From the NCBI GenBank assembly GCA_020632755.1, contig JACKEY010000015.1, positions 1 through 64,000 on the forward strand: a DNA stretch of 64,000 nt, in the 5' to 3' direction. The translations under genes were made by a program, and so were the position numbers. This DNA comes from Alphaproteobacteria bacterium (GTDB lineage: Bacteria > Myxococcota_A > UBA796 > UBA2385). Shown in pieces: positions 16,011 through 24,747 of the stretch. Every line of letters starts with the position of its first letter. Within the stretch, counting starts at the first letter, position 1. The notes beneath the pieces are model-generated. The model had not been told where the DNA came from. It worked only from the letters and a program-made list of their open reading frames with translations, and did no database searches.

Positions 16011-17098
16011 AGCTCGTTGACGCTGCTCTTGTTGCCGCGCTTCTTGCGGCCGCGCTTCTTGGCGGCGGGCTCGTCTTCGGTGTCCAGGAACTGCCGGATG
16101 CCGGACATGTCGCGCAGGCGGATCAGCGCCTCGCGCTCGATCTGGCGCACGCGCTCGCGGGACAGACCCATCTCCTTGCCGACCTCGGACAGGGTCCGGA
16201 ACTCGCCGTCCTCCAGGCCGTAGCGACGGGTCAGCACGAAGCGCTGGCGGTCGTTGAGCAGCTCCTGGAAGGCGTCGTCCATGCGCGTCAGCTCCTGGGC
16301 GCCGATGGCTTCGGCGTCGGGCTGGGGCGCGCTCTCGTCGGACAGGAAGCGGTCGAGGGGCCGGGGGCGCGGGCCGTCGTCGACCGGCTGCTCCAGGCTG
16401 ATGGTGTTGCCCTGCGACAGCAGCAGCTCGGCGCGCTCCTTGTCGATGCCCACCTCTTCGGCCAGGTCGGCGATCGAGAACTCGACGCCCATCGACTCGA
16501 AGCGCTTGCGGGCCTTGCGCAGGTTGCGGGTCTGCTCGACCGCGCAGCCGGGCAGGCGCACGGGGCGGCCGGTGTGGTCGATGGCGCGCGTCATCTGGGC
16601 GCGGACCCACCAGCGGGCGTAGGTCGAGAAGCGGATGCCGCGGTCGGGGTCGAAGCGCTTGGCGGCCCGCAGCAGGCCGATGTAGCCCTCCTGGACCAGG
16701 TCTTCTTCGTCCATGAACGGGCCGGCCAGCTTGCGGGCCTCGCCATGCGCGATGCGCCGGCCGGACATGGCCAGCCGCCAGCGCAGGTTCTCGGCTTCCG
16801 CCCAGGCGCCCTGGGCCTGGCGGGCCCACTGCTTGAGCTCGGGGTCGTCCTTGGCGGCCTCGGCCACGGCGGCGACCGCCTCTTCGAGACGATCCACCGC
16901 ACCCGCGCGGGTGCGCTCGGCGCGGTCGGGGCGGCGCATCAGGATCTCGTCCGCCTGGTCGATGCCCGCGACGGCCTCCCGCGCGGCCTGCTCGGCGCGG
17001 CGGATCTCGCGGGCCATCTGCTTCTCCTCGTCCGCGGTGAGGCGCTCGTTGGGGCCCTCGGAGCGGGAGTTGAGCTGACGGAGGGTGTTGAGGGACAT
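16007..17098 (-). CDS. RNA polymerase sigma-70 factor, group 2 (RpoD/RpoS-like)
   Basis: A 363-residue sigma factor with region 1.2 near the N-terminus, then an Ala/Glu-rich helical insert (about residues 40-105), region 2 with EEDLVQEGYIGLLRAAKRFDP and RFSTYARWWVRAQMTRAI (promoter melting and -10 recognition), region 3, and region 4 with the helix-turn-helix TLSEVGKEMGLSRERVRQIEREAL. The C-terminus has an unusual basic tail (KKRGRKKRGNK). It lacks the long region 1.1 of a housekeeping RpoD, so an alternative sigma for stress or stationary phase is likely. A near-consensus -35 lies upstream. It is convergent with the GT-C gene and monocistronic. Confidence 0.92.
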   Translation of the reverse strand: MSLNTLRQLNSRSEGPNERLTADEEKQMAREIRRAEQAAREAVAGIDQADEILMRRPDRAERTRAGAVDRLEEAVAAVAEAAKDDPELKQWARQAQGAWAEAENLRWRLAMSGRRIAHGEARKLAGPFMDEEDLVQEGYIGLLRAAKRFDPDRGIRFSTYARWWVRAQMTRAIDHTGRPVRLPGCAVEQTRNLRKARKRFESMGVEFSIADLAEEVGIDKERAELLLSQGNTISLEQPVDDGPRPRPLDRFLSDESAPQPDAEAIGAQELTRMDDAFQELLNDRQRFVLTRRYGLEDGEFRTLSEVGKEMGLSRERVRQIEREALIRLRDMSGIRQFLDTEDEPAAKKRGRKKRGNKSSVNEL

Positions 17099-17457
17099 GG
17101 TGGAGGCTCCAGGTGCCCGGAATGCGATGTGGGGGTCGACGGGGGCCCGCGGGGTGGTCTGCGAGGGGGCCAGCGATGCCGTCGGAGACAGCGTTCTGAC
17201 CCAACTCCGGGGGGGGTGTCAACAGGGAGGCCGTGACCTTCCTGTGAAGGGCCCTGCCCCCCGGCGGCCCCCCGTCGGACGCACTCGCCGAAGGTCCTCG
17301 GAAGAGGCGGCTCCTCGTCGCTTGCAGTGGTAGCGTACCGGGAGACGGCGCCGCGTCGAGCGGAATCCGGCCGTGCGCTCCCGCTTCGTCCTCTGGCCAC
17401 CCCTCCTCTGCCGACGCCTCCCCTGCCGACGCCTCCTCTGCCGCTCCCGGAGTCCCC
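17099..17457. other. Intergenic region between divergent sigma factor and PPC lipoprotein genes
   Basis: This 359-base gap has no convincing coding region. It holds a minus-strand TTGACA -35 candidate at 17217-17222 and, next to the lipoprotein start, a pyrimidine-rich stretch with two short repeats of a CTCCYCTGCCGACG type unit. Promoters for both flanking genes must lie here. Confidence 0.6.
17194..17222 (-). promoter_or_regulatory. Candidate sigma-70 promoter of the sigma factor gene
   Basis: A perfect TTGACA (17222-17217) is followed at 17 bases by TCAGAA (17199-17194), a weak -10. It lies about 95 bases upstream of the ATG. The -35 is exact but the -10 is poor, so confidence is limited. 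Confidence 0.35.
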
Positions 17458-18864
17458 ATGACCGCCTCGCTGCTGCTGACCCTCGCCCTGGCCTGTGGCG
17501 ACAAGCCGATCGAGGGCACCGACGGTGACGGCGGCGACGGCGGTGACGGCACCAGCGGGCCGGAGTGCACCGAGGACAGCGAGTGCGCCGACTACGAGAT
17601 CTGCGAGTCGGAGAGCTGCATCGACGGCGACCGGAACAACGACATCGACGAAGCCGAGACCGTGCTCTGGGACGACGAGGACGGCACGCAGGGCTACCTC
17701 AACCCCGAACAGGACGTCGACTACTACGCCTTCGGCGCCGACGGCGGCGAGTTCGTGCGGATCCGCACGGTGCACGAGTACGGCGAGCAGGGCGGCGACA
17801 CGGTGATCACACTGCGCAGCCCGAGCGGCAAGGTCGTCACCTTCAGCGACGACTACCCCAACGGCGGCTCGACCACGGGCGCCGACAGCACGATCTACGC
17901 CTACCTGGCCAGCGCGGGCACCTACACGGTCGAGGTCCAGGACCGCAGCACCTACTACGACCTCGAAGAGCCGATCGGCGACAAGGACTTCGCGTACACG
18001 TTGACGCTCGAGACCTGGAACCTGCACACCGACGACACCGACGCGGCCGACGACCCCAGCGTCGAGCTGACCTTCGACGCCGCCAACTCCTACACCGCCA
18101 TCGGCGCGCTGCTGGAGACCCCCGGCGACTCGGACTTCATCGCGATCCAGCACGGCATCAGCGACGCCGAGCTGGTCGTCTACGGCGTGGTCGACCTGAC
18201 CGGCAGCGACGCCGACCCCTCGGTCCGGCTGTGGTCCGACGGCGAAGAGGTGCTGCTCGATCGCCAGGGGCTCACCGACTACGGCTACGCGGCCTACCCC
18301 TACCTGCCGTCGGGCGACTACGTGCTCGAGCTCTACGACGCCGACGGGGACGGCGGCGACAACCACTGGTTCTTCGTCTTCCCGATCTTCTTCGAGCTCG
18401 ACGGCGCCTACCCGATCGAGACCGAGCCGAACGACAGCAAGGAGACCGCCGACGTCCTGGACATGACCGAGGCGACCACCGGCAGCGGCAACGCCTACGC
18501 CTTCGGCCAGGGCACCGGCTACGTCGACGCCACCCTGGACGAGGACTGGTACCGGGTCGAGGCCCGCAGCGACGCCGAGCTGGTCGTCTGCGTCAGCTCG
18601 GCGGTCAGCGGCAGCCTGGTCACCCCGTCGGTCGAGGTCTACGACGGCGGCGGGTCCCTGGTCGCGTCCGGCAGCGGCAGCGCCAGCACCCAGCCCAACG
18701 CCAGCGTCGAAGACGTGACCATGGGCAGCGGCGACTACTACGTGCGCATCTTCGACGAAGCCGGCGAGTACACCGGGGGCGGCGCCTACTACCGGTTCGT
18801 CGTCTACACCGCCGACTTCGACGTCAGCAGCTACGACGACGGCGGCTACAGCTGCCCGCGGTGA
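17458..18864 (+). CDS. Surface lipoprotein with pre-peptidase C-terminal (PPC)-like domains
   Basis: A 468-residue lipoprotein with lipobox ALAC (Cys13) and an Asp/Gly linker. A small Cys-containing segment (CTEDSECADYEICESESC, about residues 37-55) resembles the short disulphide motifs common in myxobacterial surface proteins. Three beta-sandwich units of PPC type follow; each has features such as E.NDS..TAD, DWYRVEA and AGTYTVEVQD or SGDYYVRI. The protein is very acidic. No catalytic motif is seen; a binding or structural role at the cell surface is likely. Its stop overlaps the next start (GTGA), unusual for a lipoprotein and a membrane glycosyltransferase, and suggests they work together. 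Confidence 0.82.
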   Translation: MTASLLLTLALACGDKPIEGTDGDGGDGGDGTSGPECTEDSECADYEICESESCIDGDRNNDIDEAETVLWDDEDGTQGYLNPEQDVDYYAFGADGGEFVRIRTVHEYGEQGGDTVITLRSPSGKVVTFSDDYPNGGSTTGADSTIYAYLASAGTYTVEVQDRSTYYDLEEPIGDKDFAYTLTLETWNLHTDDTDAADDPSVELTFDAANSYTAIGALLETPGDSDFIAIQHGISDAELVVYGVVDLTGSDADPSVRLWSDGEEVLLDRQGLTDYGYAAYPYLPSGDYVLELYDADGDGGDNHWFFVFPIFFELDGAYPIETEPNDSKETADVLDMTEATTGSGNAYAFGQGTGYVDATLDEDWYRVEARSDAELVVCVSSAVSGSLVTPSVEVYDGGGSLVASGSGSASTQPNASVEDVTMGSGDYYVRIFDEAGEYTGGGAYYRFVVYTADFDVSSYDDGGYSCPR

Positions 18865-20630
18865 CCCTGCTGTCGGACATCCGACGCGCCCTGCCGCTGC
18901 TGCTCGTCGTCACGGCGCTCGTGTGGCTGGGGGCCGTGCACCCGGGCTGGGTGGACTACGACACGCCCTGGCTGGTGCGGCACAACGTCTTGCTGTCGTC
19001 GCCGGACCCGGGCGTGCTGGCGCGGGTCTGGACCGACCTGTCGCTCGGCACCCGCATGACGCTGGGGGCCGAGTACCTGCCGGTGCGCGACACGACCGTG
19101 TGGCTGGATCACCAGCTGTTCGGCCTGGACATGCGCCTGCACCACCTGCACAGCCTGGCCTGGTACCTGGTGGCCTGCGGGCTGGTGCTGGTGGTGGCGC
19201 GCGACCTGCTGGGCCCCGGACCCCGGTCCTTCCTGGCCGCGCTGCTGTTCGCGGTCCACCCGGTGCACGTCGAGTCGGTGGTCTGGCTGGCCAGCCGCAA
19301 GGACGTCGTGTCGCTGGCGCTGCTGCTGCTGGCGATGGTGCTGTGGCGCCGCGGCCGGGAGCGACCGTGGTTGTTCCTGCTGTCGGCCCTGCTCGGCCTG
19401 CTGGCCCACTGGGCCAAGAACACCGCCATCGTGCTGCCGGGCATGCTCGGCGCCTGGTCGCTGCTGGTCGATCGCCCGGACCTGCGGCGGCCGGCGTGGT
19501 GGCTGCAGTGGCTGCCCTACGCGCTGACCACCGCCATCGGCCTGGGCATGTCGCTGTCGCTCGGGGACACCGTGTCGATGTACGCGGCCCCGCGGGCCCA
19601 CGGCCCGGTCGAGCTGCTGGCCCTGATGGGCCAGGTGTGGGCGCACTACCTGGGCACGCTGGTGGCGCCGCTGTCGCTGTCGGTCGCCTACGTCGAGCCG
19701 GTCGTGCGGCCGCTGTCCGACCCGGCCGTGTTCTCGAGCCTGGCGCTGGTCGGCGGGCTGCTCGCCGTGTCCCTGGCCCTGTGGCGTCGGGCGCCGGTGA
19801 TCACGCTGGGCGCGGCCTGGTTCGCCCTGGGCCTGCTGCCCGTCAGCCAGCTCATCCCGCTCCAGAACCTGATGGCGGATCGCTACCTGCTCATCCCTTC
19901 GCTGGGCATGGCCGTGGCGCTGTGCGCGGTGCCACTGCCCGCGGCCTTCCGGATCCCTGCGGGCGTCGCGGCGGGGCTCGCTTCCCTGCTGCTGGGCGTG
20001 GCCACGGTCCGCTACCTGCCGGTCTTCGCCAGCTCGGAGGCCCTGTGGCGGCGGGTGGTCGAGGTCGAGCCCGGGCTGGAGCGCGGGTGGATCGGCCTGT
20101 CGGGAGCGCTGCAGGAGGCCGGACGGCCCGACGAGGCGGCCGCGGTGTCGGCCGAGGCGCAGGCGCGCCTGGGGCCGCGGCCCGGGCTGCTGGCCAACCA
20201 GGGCTGGCTGCGTCTGGAGGCGGGGGACCTGGTGTCGGCCGAGGCGTCGCTGCGGCGCGCCTGGGAGGCGGATCCCAGCCAGCGCAAGGCCGGGAACAAC
20301 CTGGTCGCGACCCTGCACCGCCAGGGGCGCCTGGACGAGGCGCTGGCGGTCGCCGAGGCCCTCACCCGGACCCACCCGCTCTACGCAGAGGGCTGGGCCA
20401 CCCGGGCCGCCGTGCATGTCGATCGCCAGGAACCCGGCCCGGCCCGCGACGCCGCCCTGCACGCCCTGGAGGTCGATCCGGCCAACGTCGCGGCCCTGGT
20501 CAACCTCGGGAGCGCGGCCGTCCTGGCGGGAGATGTGGCCACCGCCCGCGCCGCGTGGGAGCGGGTGCTGCTGCTGCAGCCCGACCACGCCTATGTGCGC
20601 GCCACCCTGCCGAAGCTGCCCCCGGGCTGA
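18861..20630 (+). CDS. TMTC-like membrane O-mannosyltransferase with C-terminal TPRs
   Basis: A 589-residue protein: about ten membrane helices (residues 10-400), then TPR-type helical repeats (about 400-585, for example NNLVATLHRQGRLDEALAVAEALT). The first outer loop contains VDYDTPWL with the GT-C acidic residue, and the second has HPVHVESVVWLASRKD, a hallmark of the TMTC/DUF1736 family, whose animal members transfer mannose from dolichyl phosphate to proteins. The GTG start overlaps the PPC lipoprotein stop, so that lipoprotein is a candidate partner or substrate. The adjacent convergent gene encodes a polyprenol-phosphate mannose synthase that could supply the donor. Confidence 0.82.
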   Translation: MTLLSDIRRALPLLLVVTALVWLGAVHPGWVDYDTPWLVRHNVLLSSPDPGVLARVWTDLSLGTRMTLGAEYLPVRDTTVWLDHQLFGLDMRLHHLHSLAWYLVACGLVLVVARDLLGPGPRSFLAALLFAVHPVHVESVVWLASRKDVVSLALLLLAMVLWRRGRERPWLFLLSALLGLLAHWAKNTAIVLPGMLGAWSLLVDRPDLRRPAWWLQWLPYALTTAIGLGMSLSLGDTVSMYAAPRAHGPVELLALMGQVWAHYLGTLVAPLSLSVAYVEPVVRPLSDPAVFSSLALVGGLLAVSLALWRRAPVITLGAAWFALGLLPVSQLIPLQNLMADRYLLIPSLGMAVALCAVPLPAAFRIPAGVAAGLASLLLGVATVRYLPVFASSEALWRRVVEVEPGLERGWIGLSGALQEAGRPDEAAAVSAEAQARLGPRPGLLANQGWLRLEAGDLVSAEASLRRAWEADPSQRKAGNNLVATLHRQGRLDEALAVAEALTRTHPLYAEGWATRAAVHVDRQEPGPARDAALHALEVDPANVAALVNLGSAAVLAGDVATARAAWERVLLLQPDHAYVRATLPKLPPG

Positions 20631-20684
20631 GCGACGGCCCGGCCGGTGCGGTCCGGCCCGTGCGCTCGGCGGTGCGGTCAGTCC
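20624..20684. terminator. Nested hairpin between convergent genes, stops paired
   Basis: GGGCTGA (20624-20630) can pair with TCAGTCC (20678-20684), six pairs plus one G-U. Inside lies a second hairpin GGCCGG/CCGGCC (20641-20646 and 20653-20658) with a six-base loop. Both stop codons are in the outer stem. Confidence 0.4.
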
Positions 20685-21409
20685 AGCCCGAGCCGCATGC
20701 GCCAGACCGCCGAGATCGCCTCGCGCACGATCGAGCCGCTCATCTTGGACTGCCCCACCCGGCGATCCGGGAAGACGATGGGCACCTCGGCCACCGAGAA
20801 GCCGGCCTGCACCGCGCGCCAGGTCAGGTCGATCTGGAAGGAGTAGCCACGCGACCGCACGGCCTCGAGCTCCAGCGCCTCGAGCACCGCGCGGCGGAAG
20901 CACTTGAAGCCGCCGGTGAGGTCGCGGTAGGGCAGGCCGAGGATGCTGCGGGCGTACAGGTTGCCGCCCTTCGACAGCAGCTCGCGCCGCTTGCCCCAGC
21001 CCTCGACCCCGCCGCCCGGCATGTACCGGCAGCCCAGCGCCAGGTCGGCGCGCTCGGTCGCGGCGATCAGGTCCGGCAGGTACCGGGGCTGGTGGCTGAA
21101 GTCGGCGTCCATCTCCAGGACGCGCTCCACCGCGGGGTCCTCCAGCGCCAGCCGGAAGCCGTGCAGGTAGGCCCGGCCGAGTCCGCGCTCGCCGTCGCGG
21201 TGGCAGACGCGGATGCGCGGGTCGTCGGCGGCCATCGCGTCGGCCAGCTCGCCGGTGCCGTCGGGGCTGAGGTCGTCGACGACCAGGATCCGGACCCGGG
21301 GCACGATCGCGAAGATCGCGGGCACGATGGCCGGCAGGTTGTCGGCCTCGTTGTAGGTCGGCAACACGATCAGGCTGCCGGCACCGGTCCGGGGGTCGTG
21401 GGAGGGCAT
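20678..21409 (-). CDS. Polyprenol-phosphate mannose synthase (DPM1-like GT2)
   Basis: A 243-residue family 2 glycosyltransferase that transfers mannose (or glucose) from a nucleotide sugar to polyprenyl phosphate at the inner membrane. It shows LPTYNEADNL at the start of the fold, VVDDLSPDGT (first Asp pair), MDADFSHQP (DxD metal site), GGFKCFRR, and SFQIDLTWRA. No membrane helices follow, as in the soluble DPM1 type. The length is typical. It neighbours a TMTC-like mannosyltransferase (convergent), and another GT-C protein lies 5 kb away, so the region looks like a protein or lipid mannosylation locus. Confidence 0.9.
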   Translation of the reverse strand: MPSHDPRTGAGSLIVLPTYNEADNLPAIVPAIFAIVPRVRILVVDDLSPDGTGELADAMAADDPRIRVCHRDGERGLGRAYLHGFRLALEDPAVERVLEMDADFSHQPRYLPDLIAATERADLALGCRYMPGGGVEGWGKRRELLSKGGNLYARSILGLPYRDLTGGFKCFRRAVLEALELEAVRSRGYSFQIDLTWRAVQAGFSVAEVPIVFPDRRVGQSKMSGSIVREAISAVWRMRLGLD

Positions 21410-21445
21410 CGGGTCGCTCGGAGGCGGGGCGGAACGGGCACCCTA

Positions 21446-21832
21446 TCAGCGGGTGCGATTCGCCTCGTCGACCATCTCGTTGAGCATCCAGAAGTCGAGC
21501 GCCCACCCGATCCCGAACAGGCCGCCGGTGAACAGCCACAACAGGCCGCTGCCGGTGCGGCCCAGGTAGAACCGATGCAGGCCGAGCACGCCGCCGAAGG
21601 TCTGCAGGATCCAGGCGATGGTGTAGTCGTGGCGGCCCCGGGCGTAGCGGAGGTCGGCGTCCCGGTCCATCGAGGGGATCAGGAACAGATCGACGAACCA
21701 GCCGACGCCGCACAGCCCGCCGGTCAGCAGCCACAGCAGGCCCGTGACCTTCTTGCCGTAGTAGAACCGATGGGCTCCGGTGAAGCCGAACAGCCACAGC
21801 AGGTAGCCGATGCCGACGCTGTGCGTGCTCAT
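21446..21832 (-). CDS. Tandem TM2-domain membrane protein
   Basis: A 128-residue protein made of two TM2 units: GFTGAHRFYYGKKVTGLLWLLTGG and GVLGLHRFYLGRTGSGLLWLFTGG, each two helices with the G.HRFY.G turn. A loop with YARGRHD separates them. TM2 proteins are small integral membrane proteins of poorly known role. The ATG at 21832 is chosen because GGAGG sits seven bases upstream; an in-frame GTG at 21883 would add 17 residues without a ribosome site. The gene lies 36 bases upstream of the mannose synthase on the same strand. Confidence 0.82.
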   Translation of the reverse strand: MSTHSVGIGYLLWLFGFTGAHRFYYGKKVTGLLWLLTGGLCGVGWFVDLFLIPSMDRDADLRYARGRHDYTIAWILQTFGGVLGLHRFYLGRTGSGLLWLFTGGLFGIGWALDFWMLNEMVDEANRTR

Positions 21833-21935
21833 GGGTGCGCCTCCGTCTGCCGGGGTCGCCGTCCCGGCCGCGCTGGTCTCCACCCGATGCTACGCCGGGC
21901 CCGGGGCGAGATTTCAGCGCCCCGTCCGCGCGGCG

Positions 21936-23018
21936 TCAGCCGGCCAGCCGGGCGACGAAGTCGTCGAGGGCTTCGCGCTGGGGCGTCGGGGGCAGGCTGC
22001 GCAGGGCGCGGCGGGCGGTCCACGACTCCTGCAGCAGGCGCTCGCGTTCGGCGACGATGCCGCCGGCGGCGTCGACGCGCTCGGCGACCATCCGGGCCAG
22101 ATCCAGGTCGCCGTGGCGGGCCAGGCGGCGCCAGGCGTCGGCGACGGCCGGATCGCGCTGGGCCGCCAGGGCCACGGCCAGGGGCGGGCGGCCGCCGGCG
22201 GCGCGCTCGGCCACTTCCCGCACCAGGTCGTCGCCGTCCAGGCCGAGCGCCCACAGGTCGTCGGCGAGGTGCCAGGCGATGCCGGCGTGGCGTCCATAGC
22301 GGCCGAGGGTGCGCACGACGCTGCGGTCTTCGGTGACCAGCCGGGCGCCGGCGCGACAGGCGAAGGAGAAGACGGCGCCGCTGCGGGCGTCGGCCAGGGC
22401 CAGCGCGTCGTCGATGGTGCCGGGGCGCCCGTCGCGCAGGCGCTGGGCGAGGGCCTGTCCGTCGTTGATCTCGCGCAGGGTGTCCAGCATGTCGCCCACG
22501 GTCTCGGGCGCAGGCGCGTGCCGGGCCAGCTCGAGGGCCCGCAGGGTCAGGTGGTTGCCGCCCAGCCAGCCGACCGCGCCGCCCAGCAGGCGCCGCGCGG
22601 CCCGGCGGCGGCGGCCGCCCCGCTGGCCCAGGGCCGCGTCGTGCAGGCCGACCGCGATGTGCAGCAGCTCGGCGGCGACGGCGACGTGGTCGGCGCCGCC
22701 CAGGTCACCGGGGCCGAACAGCTCGCGTCGGTGCAGGGCCTGGTCGCCCGCGGCTTCGGCGGCCCGGGCCGACAGCAGCACCAGCACCGGGCGGATGCGC
22801 GGCACACCGGGGGCCAGGAAGTACGCCGGGTCGAAGCCGTGCAGGGCGCCGTCGCTGCCGCTGGCCAGGTCGCGCAGGGCGCCGTCGAGTCGCACCAGGG
22901 CTTCGATGATGTCGTCGCCGAGGTGTTCCTGCTCGAAGCCCACCGGGCGGCCACGCCGAGGGCCGCGGGGGCCGTGGCGGCGCTCCAGGCGGCGACGGAG
23001 GAAGCTGCGGGCGGACAT
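21936..23018 (-). CDS. Polyprenyl synthase-like protein with degenerate active site
   Basis: A 360-residue all-helical protein recognisable as a trans-isoprenyl diphosphate synthase by RIRPVLVLLSARAAE, AAELLHIAVGLHD, the region of the RTG segment, and GIAWHLADDLWALG. The active site is eroded. The first Asp-rich motif, normally DDxxD, reads DAALG; the second reads DDLWA, lacking the last Asp; the Lys of the KT/A motif is Arg (ARSGAVFSFA); the usual GD before the next helix is GG. Metal-diphosphate binding is therefore doubtful. It could be a regulatory or partner subunit, or a family variant with altered chemistry. It starts with a strongly basic N-terminus. Same strand as NAD synthetase, 57 bases downstream of it. 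Confidence 0.72.
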   Translation of the reverse strand: MSARSFLRRRLERRHGPRGPRRGRPVGFEQEHLGDDIIEALVRLDGALRDLASGSDGALHGFDPAYFLAPGVPRIRPVLVLLSARAAEAAGDQALHRRELFGPGDLGGADHVAVAAELLHIAVGLHDAALGQRGGRRRRAARRLLGGAVGWLGGNHLTLRALELARHAPAPETVGDMLDTLREINDGQALAQRLRDGRPGTIDDALALADARSGAVFSFACRAGARLVTEDRSVVRTLGRYGRHAGIAWHLADDLWALGLDGDDLVREVAERAAGGRPPLAVALAAQRDPAVADAWRRLARHGDLDLARMVAERVDAAGGIVAERERLLQESWTARRALRSLPPTPQREALDDFVARLAG

Positions 23019-23075
23019 CGGCGCTCGGAGGAGGGAGGGGCCCGCGGAGGGGCGCGTTGCCGGCGAACCTGCCGC

Positions 23076-24710
23076 CTAATCCGGTAGCCCGGAACCCGTC
23101 GCGTGCCACCGCTGGGCCAGCGGGATCCTGCGCCCGCTGCCGAAGGCCTTGGTCGTCACGCGCAGGCCGGGCGCCATCTGCCAGCGCTTGTACTCGTTGC
23201 GCACGACCATGCGGACGACCCGGCGGACCAGGGCGGCGTCGTAGCCCCGCACCACGATGTCCTGGGGGTCGACCTGTTCTTCGACGTACATGCGCAGGAT
23301 GGCGTCCAGCACCGGGTAGGGCGGCAGGCTGTCGCTGTCCTTCTGGTCCGGCGCGAGCTCGGCGCTGGGCGGCTTGTCCAGGATCGCCGGGGGGATCACG
23401 GGGCCGTCGCGGTTCAGCCAGCGGCAGATCCGGTACACATCGGTCTTGAAGATGTCGCTGATGACGGCCAGCCCGCCGCACATGTCGCCGTAGAGCGTGG
23501 CGTAGCCGACGGCGACCTCGGACTTGTTGCCGGTGGTCAGCAACAGGTGGCCGAACTTGTTGGACAGGGCCATCAGGACCGTGCCGCGCGCCCGGGCCTG
23601 CAGGTTCTCTTCGGTCACGTCGCGGGCGCGGCCGGCGAACACCGGGGCCAGCGCGGCCACGAAGGCGTCGTAGACCGGCGTGATCGGCACGAGCTCGAAG
23701 CCGACCCCCAGGTTGCCGGCCAGCTCGCGGGCGTCGGTGATGCTGCCCGGGCTGCTGAACGGGCCCGGCATGCCGACGGTGAGCACATTGGCGGGACCGA
23801 GCGCCTCGGCGGCGACCGCGGCGACCAGCGCCGAGTCGATGCCACCGGACAGGCCGATCAGCCCCTGCTTGAAGCCGCAGCGGCGGGCGTAGTCGCGCAC
23901 GCCCATCACCAGCGCGCCGAACACCTCCTCCTCGAAGCCCACCGTCTGCTCCTCGGCCTCGGGACCGTCGGTGTCGACGACCAGGTGGGCGGAGCGGAAC
24001 TGCGGCCCGTGCAGCAGCATGCGGCCGTCGGGTGCGGCCACCAGGCTCTGGCCGTCGAAGGTGAGCTCGTCGTTGCCGCCGACCATGTTGCAGTACACCA
24101 GCGGCGCACCGGCGTCCGCGGCCTGCTTGCGGACCAGGGCGCGGCGGGTCTGGCTCTTGCCGGCGTGGAACGGGCTGGCGGACAGGTTGAGCACGACGTC
24201 GCAGCCGGTCATGCGGCCGATGGGATCGACGTCGTAGAGCCGGTGCGGGAACAGCTCGGGCTCGTGCCAGATGTCCTCGCAGATGGTGACGCCCAGCCGC
24301 AGTCCAGCGACCTCGACCGGCGCTGGACAGGTCTCGGGCTCGAACCACCGCGCCTCGTCGAACACGTCGTAGGTCGGCAGCAGGCTCTTGTAGACGACCC
24401 GCACCAGCTTGCCGTCGTGGGCGATGACGGCGGCGTTGCGCAGCCCTTCTTCATCGCGCCAGGGCGTGCCGAAGACCACGATCAGCCCGCGGCTCGCGGC
24501 CACCAGATCGAGGGCAGCGGCCTGGCAGGCGGCCACCAGGTCCGCGCGCTCGAGCAGATCGCGGGGCGGGTAGCCGCACAGGACCAGCTCGGGCAGCACC
24601 ACCAGATCGCAGCCGGCCCGCTTGCCGGCGTCGACCGCCTGCAGGCTGAGCGCCAGGTTGCCCTGCACATCGCCGATGACCGGGCTCACCTGGCCGACCA
24701 GGATCTTCAT
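23076..24710 (-). CDS. nadE: Glutamine-dependent NAD+ synthetase
   Basis: A 544-residue two-domain enzyme that makes NAD+ from deamido-NAD+, ATP and glutamine. The N-terminal nitrilase-type amidotransferase has its triad Glu41 (LPELVLCGYPPRD), Lys108 (VYKSLLPTYDVFDE) and Cys144 (TICEDIW). The C-terminal synthetase has the ATP pyrophosphatase P-loop SGGIDS (288-293), TTGNKSEVAVGY, and the late segment PPSAELAPDQKDSDSLPPY. The length is typical of the bacterial fused form. The ATG is the only sensible start. It is the first gene of a minus-strand pair with the polyprenyl synthase-like gene. Confidence 0.96.
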   Translation of the reverse strand: MKILVGQVSPVIGDVQGNLALSLQAVDAGKRAGCDLVVLPELVLCGYPPRDLLERADLVAACQAAALDLVAASRGLIVVFGTPWRDEEGLRNAAVIAHDGKLVRVVYKSLLPTYDVFDEARWFEPETCPAPVEVAGLRLGVTICEDIWHEPELFPHRLYDVDPIGRMTGCDVVLNLSASPFHAGKSQTRRALVRKQAADAGAPLVYCNMVGGNDELTFDGQSLVAAPDGRMLLHGPQFRSAHLVVDTDGPEAEEQTVGFEEEVFGALVMGVRDYARRCGFKQGLIGLSGGIDSALVAAVAAEALGPANVLTVGMPGPFSSPGSITDARELAGNLGVGFELVPITPVYDAFVAALAPVFAGRARDVTEENLQARARGTVLMALSNKFGHLLLTTGNKSEVAVGYATLYGDMCGGLAVISDIFKTDVYRICRWLNRDGPVIPPAILDKPPSAELAPDQKDSDSLPPYPVLDAILRMYVEEQVDPQDIVVRGYDAALVRRVVRMVVRNEYKRWQMAPGLRVTTKAFGSGRRIPLAQRWHATGSGLPD

Positions 24711-24747
24711 GTGGTCGCCCTCCCCGCCCGATGCGGTGTCCGTCGGC

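Noticed and set aside
21833..21883. Upstream GTG start for the TM2 protein, adding 17 residues
   Set aside because: No ribosome-binding site precedes it, while the ATG at 21832 has GGAGG at good spacing.
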